From assembly GCA_005406025.1 (NCBI GenBank), contig BGZK01000013.1, positions 806,001-870,000 on the forward strand: a stretch of DNA of 64,000 nt. The letters run 5' to 3'. A model generated the notes under the pieces. The model did no database searches, was not told the DNA's origin, and was given only the letters and a program-made list of their open reading frames with translations. Both the position numbers and the translations under genes were made by a program. This DNA is from Eumeta japonica (Eukaryota; Arthropoda; Insecta; Lepidoptera; Psychidae). This document shows positions 61,480-64,000 of the stretch, in pieces. How positions within the stretch are numbered: position 1 is the stretch's first letter; each line of letters opens with the position of its first letter.

Positions 61480-62240
61480 AGCCCCACAAAAGAACAAACA
61501 TACATAAATACATATACCCATATGCATTTATGTATGTCGATAAACACAACTCCTTTGCGTCGCACAGTCGGGTAAAAATGAAATATAGTTGTATTAAAGT
61601 ACGAAGCAAATAAAATTTCACGACTCCGTAATTAGTAACAGATGGTTCGCATTCCTTACGTTCCGTTTCGCAAGACGAAATAGCCGTGTATTTACCGAAA
61701 TAGAATATTATGTATTAATAGCCCGCTGGAGTGTGACGTCACAGGAGCGTAGCGTCGCGAGCGGCGCCGACGGCGCGCCGTGCGTCACACGGCACTGGAG
61801 AGACTTCGTGAAACTGACGGACGCGTCATTATTATACACGCTCGATAAGGGAATGTTCACACAAGACACTCGTGATTGATAAGTCGTGACTCATCGTTAA
61901 ATTCTCGTTCCAGAGTCACAGGTTATTTTTATTTAGGTGGCACGCAATTAGTAATCGAATAAACGCTGCAATTGTCGTGTTCTTATTATTGTTATCGTCC
62001 CATTTTTAAAATCCTTATTATACGCAGAATTAACATCTATTTATTTAATATACAAAATAATATAAATTATTAATAACAGATTTGAGTATTATAAAAATTA
62101 ATTTTCATAACGGTCCAATAAAATTAGCAGGGGAGTCGGAGAGAAGTTAACGGTGGAGAGAGTAGTGGCAATACCGCACAAAATGGCAAAAATCTACAGT
62201 TATTGTATTGTGTGAGGTGTTAATTCGCGGAAATCCATAG
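61480..62240. other. Non-coding stretch with CpG-rich patch
   Basis: The patch at 61715-61850 contains the perfect palindrome tgtgacgtcaca (61732-61743), including the CRE core tgacgtca, followed by gcgccgacggcgcgccgtgc. The rest is AT-rich. Confidence 0.5.
61732..61743. promoter_or_regulatory. Consensus CRE/ATF palindrome
   Basis: tgtgacgtcaca includes the full 8-bp tgacgtca recognised by CREB/ATF-type bZIP proteins, in a CpG-rich context. Motif seen directly; occupancy is inference. Confidence 0.4.
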
Positions 62241-62244
62241 TAGA

Positions 62245-62601
62245 CGCTTGCCTGCAACATGCATTAACATTCAGCATGCAACCCACCGCTGACCCTCGAA
62301 TCTGCCTCTCCACTACGAATCTCTATCCAAATGATTGAATATTGATTCCAGAGGATTGACAGATATCAAACACCTAAGCAAGTGTTATTTATTTTTATAA
62401 TTATCTTATTCCGCTAACTGTTAAACTGTCAATTCTACGTACGTTTCGTGCCAACAAGGCACATCCTCAGGAAATTGCCGACAGTCACATCCACCAGGGT
62501 GCAAGCAGCGTTAAAACAACCAGCACAACCTCGTTAAGCAGGCCGCTGTCAATTATGTCAATTATGACGTGCTGCATGTTAATGCATGTTACAGACAAGC
62601 G
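62245..62601 (+). mobile_element. MITE, copy 2, with long terminal inverted repeats
   Basis: The left end (cgcttgcctgcaacatgcat, continuing to about 62280) is nearly the exact reverse complement of the right end (ending catgttacagacaagcg at 62601). The repeats are about 33 bp with a few mismatches. The interior shares the blocks listed for the 11.5-kb copy. A 13-bp direct repeat caaaaatctacag occurs at 62187-62199 and 62603-62615. It abuts the right end but lies 45 bp outside the left terminal repeat, so it may mark a larger insertion unit. No coding capacity. Confidence 0.85.
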
Positions 62602-62619
62602 TCAAAAATCTACAGATCG

Positions 62620-63000
62620 GTTCATTAATAATTAATAAAAGTTATTTATTTTTCTGGTAATGTTTAAAGTTACCTTTATTATGTTTATCGCAATTATAAG
62701 GTGGGCACTTTTTAACGGGCTAAAGGGTACGCGGTGCTGTTCATTTACGAGGTGTGTGTGTGTGTGTTTATTATATATTACGATGTACATCTCTAACTTC
62801 ACCATTACATAATTTAAAATATCCACATTGCGATTGTTTATGGTCATGGAAAAAGTCATTCTTTTCCAAATATCTACAATCATTTTCAAATAAAAAAAAA
62901 ATCTAAATGTTTTAATAATAAGTATTTCTTCATTATTAGAACATTTAAAATCAATCTTAAACATTTAGATTATTTATTATCAATTAACCTGTTGTAGTTG
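62620..63000. other. AT-rich non-coding stretch
   Basis: A 110-codon minus frame (62964-62632) spans the microsatellite and is dominated by Asn, Lys and Ile. No motif, not called. Confidence 0.5.
62752..62767 (+). repeat. (GT)n microsatellite
   Basis: Eight GT units in a row. Confidence 0.9.
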
Positions 63001-63039
63001 AAAAGCTAATAGCGAAGTCCGTGTACATCTTCAAAAGCC

Positions 63040-63370
63040 TCAAAAGGCGGCGCTCGGTATACTCTCGTCACAATGCAAGTTATATATAGCCTTTAGCTCA
63101 CCCCGCGGTCGCGGCGCTCGTGTGCGCCGACCGCGGGCAATGCGCTACGGGGAATGGGCGCGCTCCTATAGCGGCGCATGAATGAATTTATTTATACCTA
63201 ACGAAACGTTTACGATTCCGACGCCTCGACGTCGCTTTGTGACCGTCGAGGCATGAAATATTTTTACTATAGAAGTACACGATTGCGTAATTTCGCCCGA
63301 GCGCCATCTATGGACACGCATGCGTGCGGGTGACCGTATATGTTCTTCATTTGTCCGAAGCTAAACTGCG
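63040..63370. other. CpG-rich patch with strong hairpins
   Basis: The segment holds two GC-rich inverted repeats (63102-63137 and 63223-63252) downstream of a TATA-like run (tatatata near 63081). The tail has gagcgccatctatgg, a string recurring in lepidopteran repeats. It could be a promoter-like island or old element DNA. No gene start is visible within the window. Confidence 0.4.
63102..63137. repeat. GC-rich hairpin, 13-bp stem
   Basis: cccgcggtcg-cg-gcg faces cgccgaccgcggg across ctcgtgtg. The stem has 13 pairs with a 2-base bulge. Confidence 0.8.
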
Positions 63371-63472
63371 ACTCTGACGCCTATATGTTGCTATCTATGT
63401 TTGCGTCGTTCACAGAGACCTTTTTAAGATGATTTCTTTTAAGTCAAATTGATATTTTCAAATAATGGAAAA

Positions 63473-63511
63473 TTTTCGTAATACAGAAATGAAATTTCTG
63501 TGTTACGAAAA
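63473..63511. repeat. 18-bp inverted repeat, 3-nt loop
   Basis: ttttcgtaatacagaaat pairs with atttctgtgttacgaaaa with a single mismatch (a G:T wobble if RNA) around gaa. Too tight a loop for a typical miRNA precursor. Confidence 0.85.
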
Positions 63512-63514
63512 AAA

Positions 63515-64000
63515 TGATGTGTATCAGCTTCGATGCTTGACTGAGTTTGTTCTTAAAAATTAAAAATATACGAAATAAATAAACGAGAATAAATGGAATA
63601 TTTTAGAATATATGTATAGGTGAAATAGACAAAGGGGGTAAATAAACGCATCTATTAAAATACTGAAAGCATGCATATATTTTTATTCATAATTATTTAT
63701 TTTGATTTAATATAATATATTACATATACAGATAATATTACATAATAAAAATTGAAACTACAAAATTCCATATTAAATAATGGGTAGCCATGCCAATAAC
63801 GTTTGATATTATATAAATCGAAAGCTTAACTTACCTGCGCTAATATTAAAATATTTATAATTCAACAATGAAAGAAAAATACACGCTTTTAATATAATTA
63901 GAAGTACGCCAATATATAACCCAAAGGTACAACACAATAACGACTTCACTTCTTGTTGGCACTCAATTTCGCTTCCCATCTAACTCCCGTACCACGGGTT
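63515..64000. other. AT-rich non-coding stretch
   Basis: Nothing recognised up to the end of the window. Confidence 0.6.

Overview
This window looks like a piece of an insect nuclear chromosome, most likely from Lepidoptera (moth or butterfly). It is AT-rich, has no operon-like gene packing and no long open reading frame. Several dispersed repeats match types that I know from lepidopteran genomes: a short element ending in the cgcacttggccgg terminus, hAT elements, a Helentron remnant with an endonuclease domain, and non-LTR retrotransposon remnants. The order is inferred from this repeat content. Nothing here identifies the species.

I found no host protein-coding gene that I can defend. The longest open frames are either decayed transposon protein (26.4-26.9 kb, 40.2-41.5 kb, 44.7-45.7 kb) or unrecognised frames of a length expected by chance. 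The window is therefore best read as intergenic or deep intronic DNA. I see no tRNA, rRNA or CRISPR array.

Layout: 1-11.4 kb is AT-rich unique DNA with a few dispersed-repeat fossils (2.5-3.3, 5.9-6.1, 8.4-8.7 kb). A MITE copy lies at 11.5-11.85 kb and a longer dispersed element at 12.9-13.6 kb. From 15.6 to 19.8 kb there is a run of unusually GC- and CpG-rich segments, including a near-perfect TAAT/ATTA palindrome and an imperfect GTC trinucleotide tract. At 24.3 kb there is a perfect 40-bp palindrome. A decayed LINE reverse transcriptase lies on the minus strand at 26.6-27.4 kb. From 30 to 39 kb there are GC-rich patches, inverted repeats and local duplications. A 2,083-bp hAT element with matching 8-bp target duplications occupies 39,915-41,997. 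A Helentron remnant occupies about 44.6-46.2 kb. The region 47-55.1 kb holds more dispersed-repeat fossils and a LINE fragment. A 741-bp nonautonomous hAT element with a perfect 8-bp target duplication sits at 60,733-61,473. The second copy of the 11.5-kb MITE is at 62,245-62,601. The window ends in a CpG-rich patch with two strong hairpins (63.1-63.25 kb).

The supportable genes here are all broken transposon genes, and none looks able to make an active protein. The less explained material is the set of long perfect palindromes, the GC-rich islands and a recurring degenerate GAATC/GATTC tract. I did not find a convincing new biological system.
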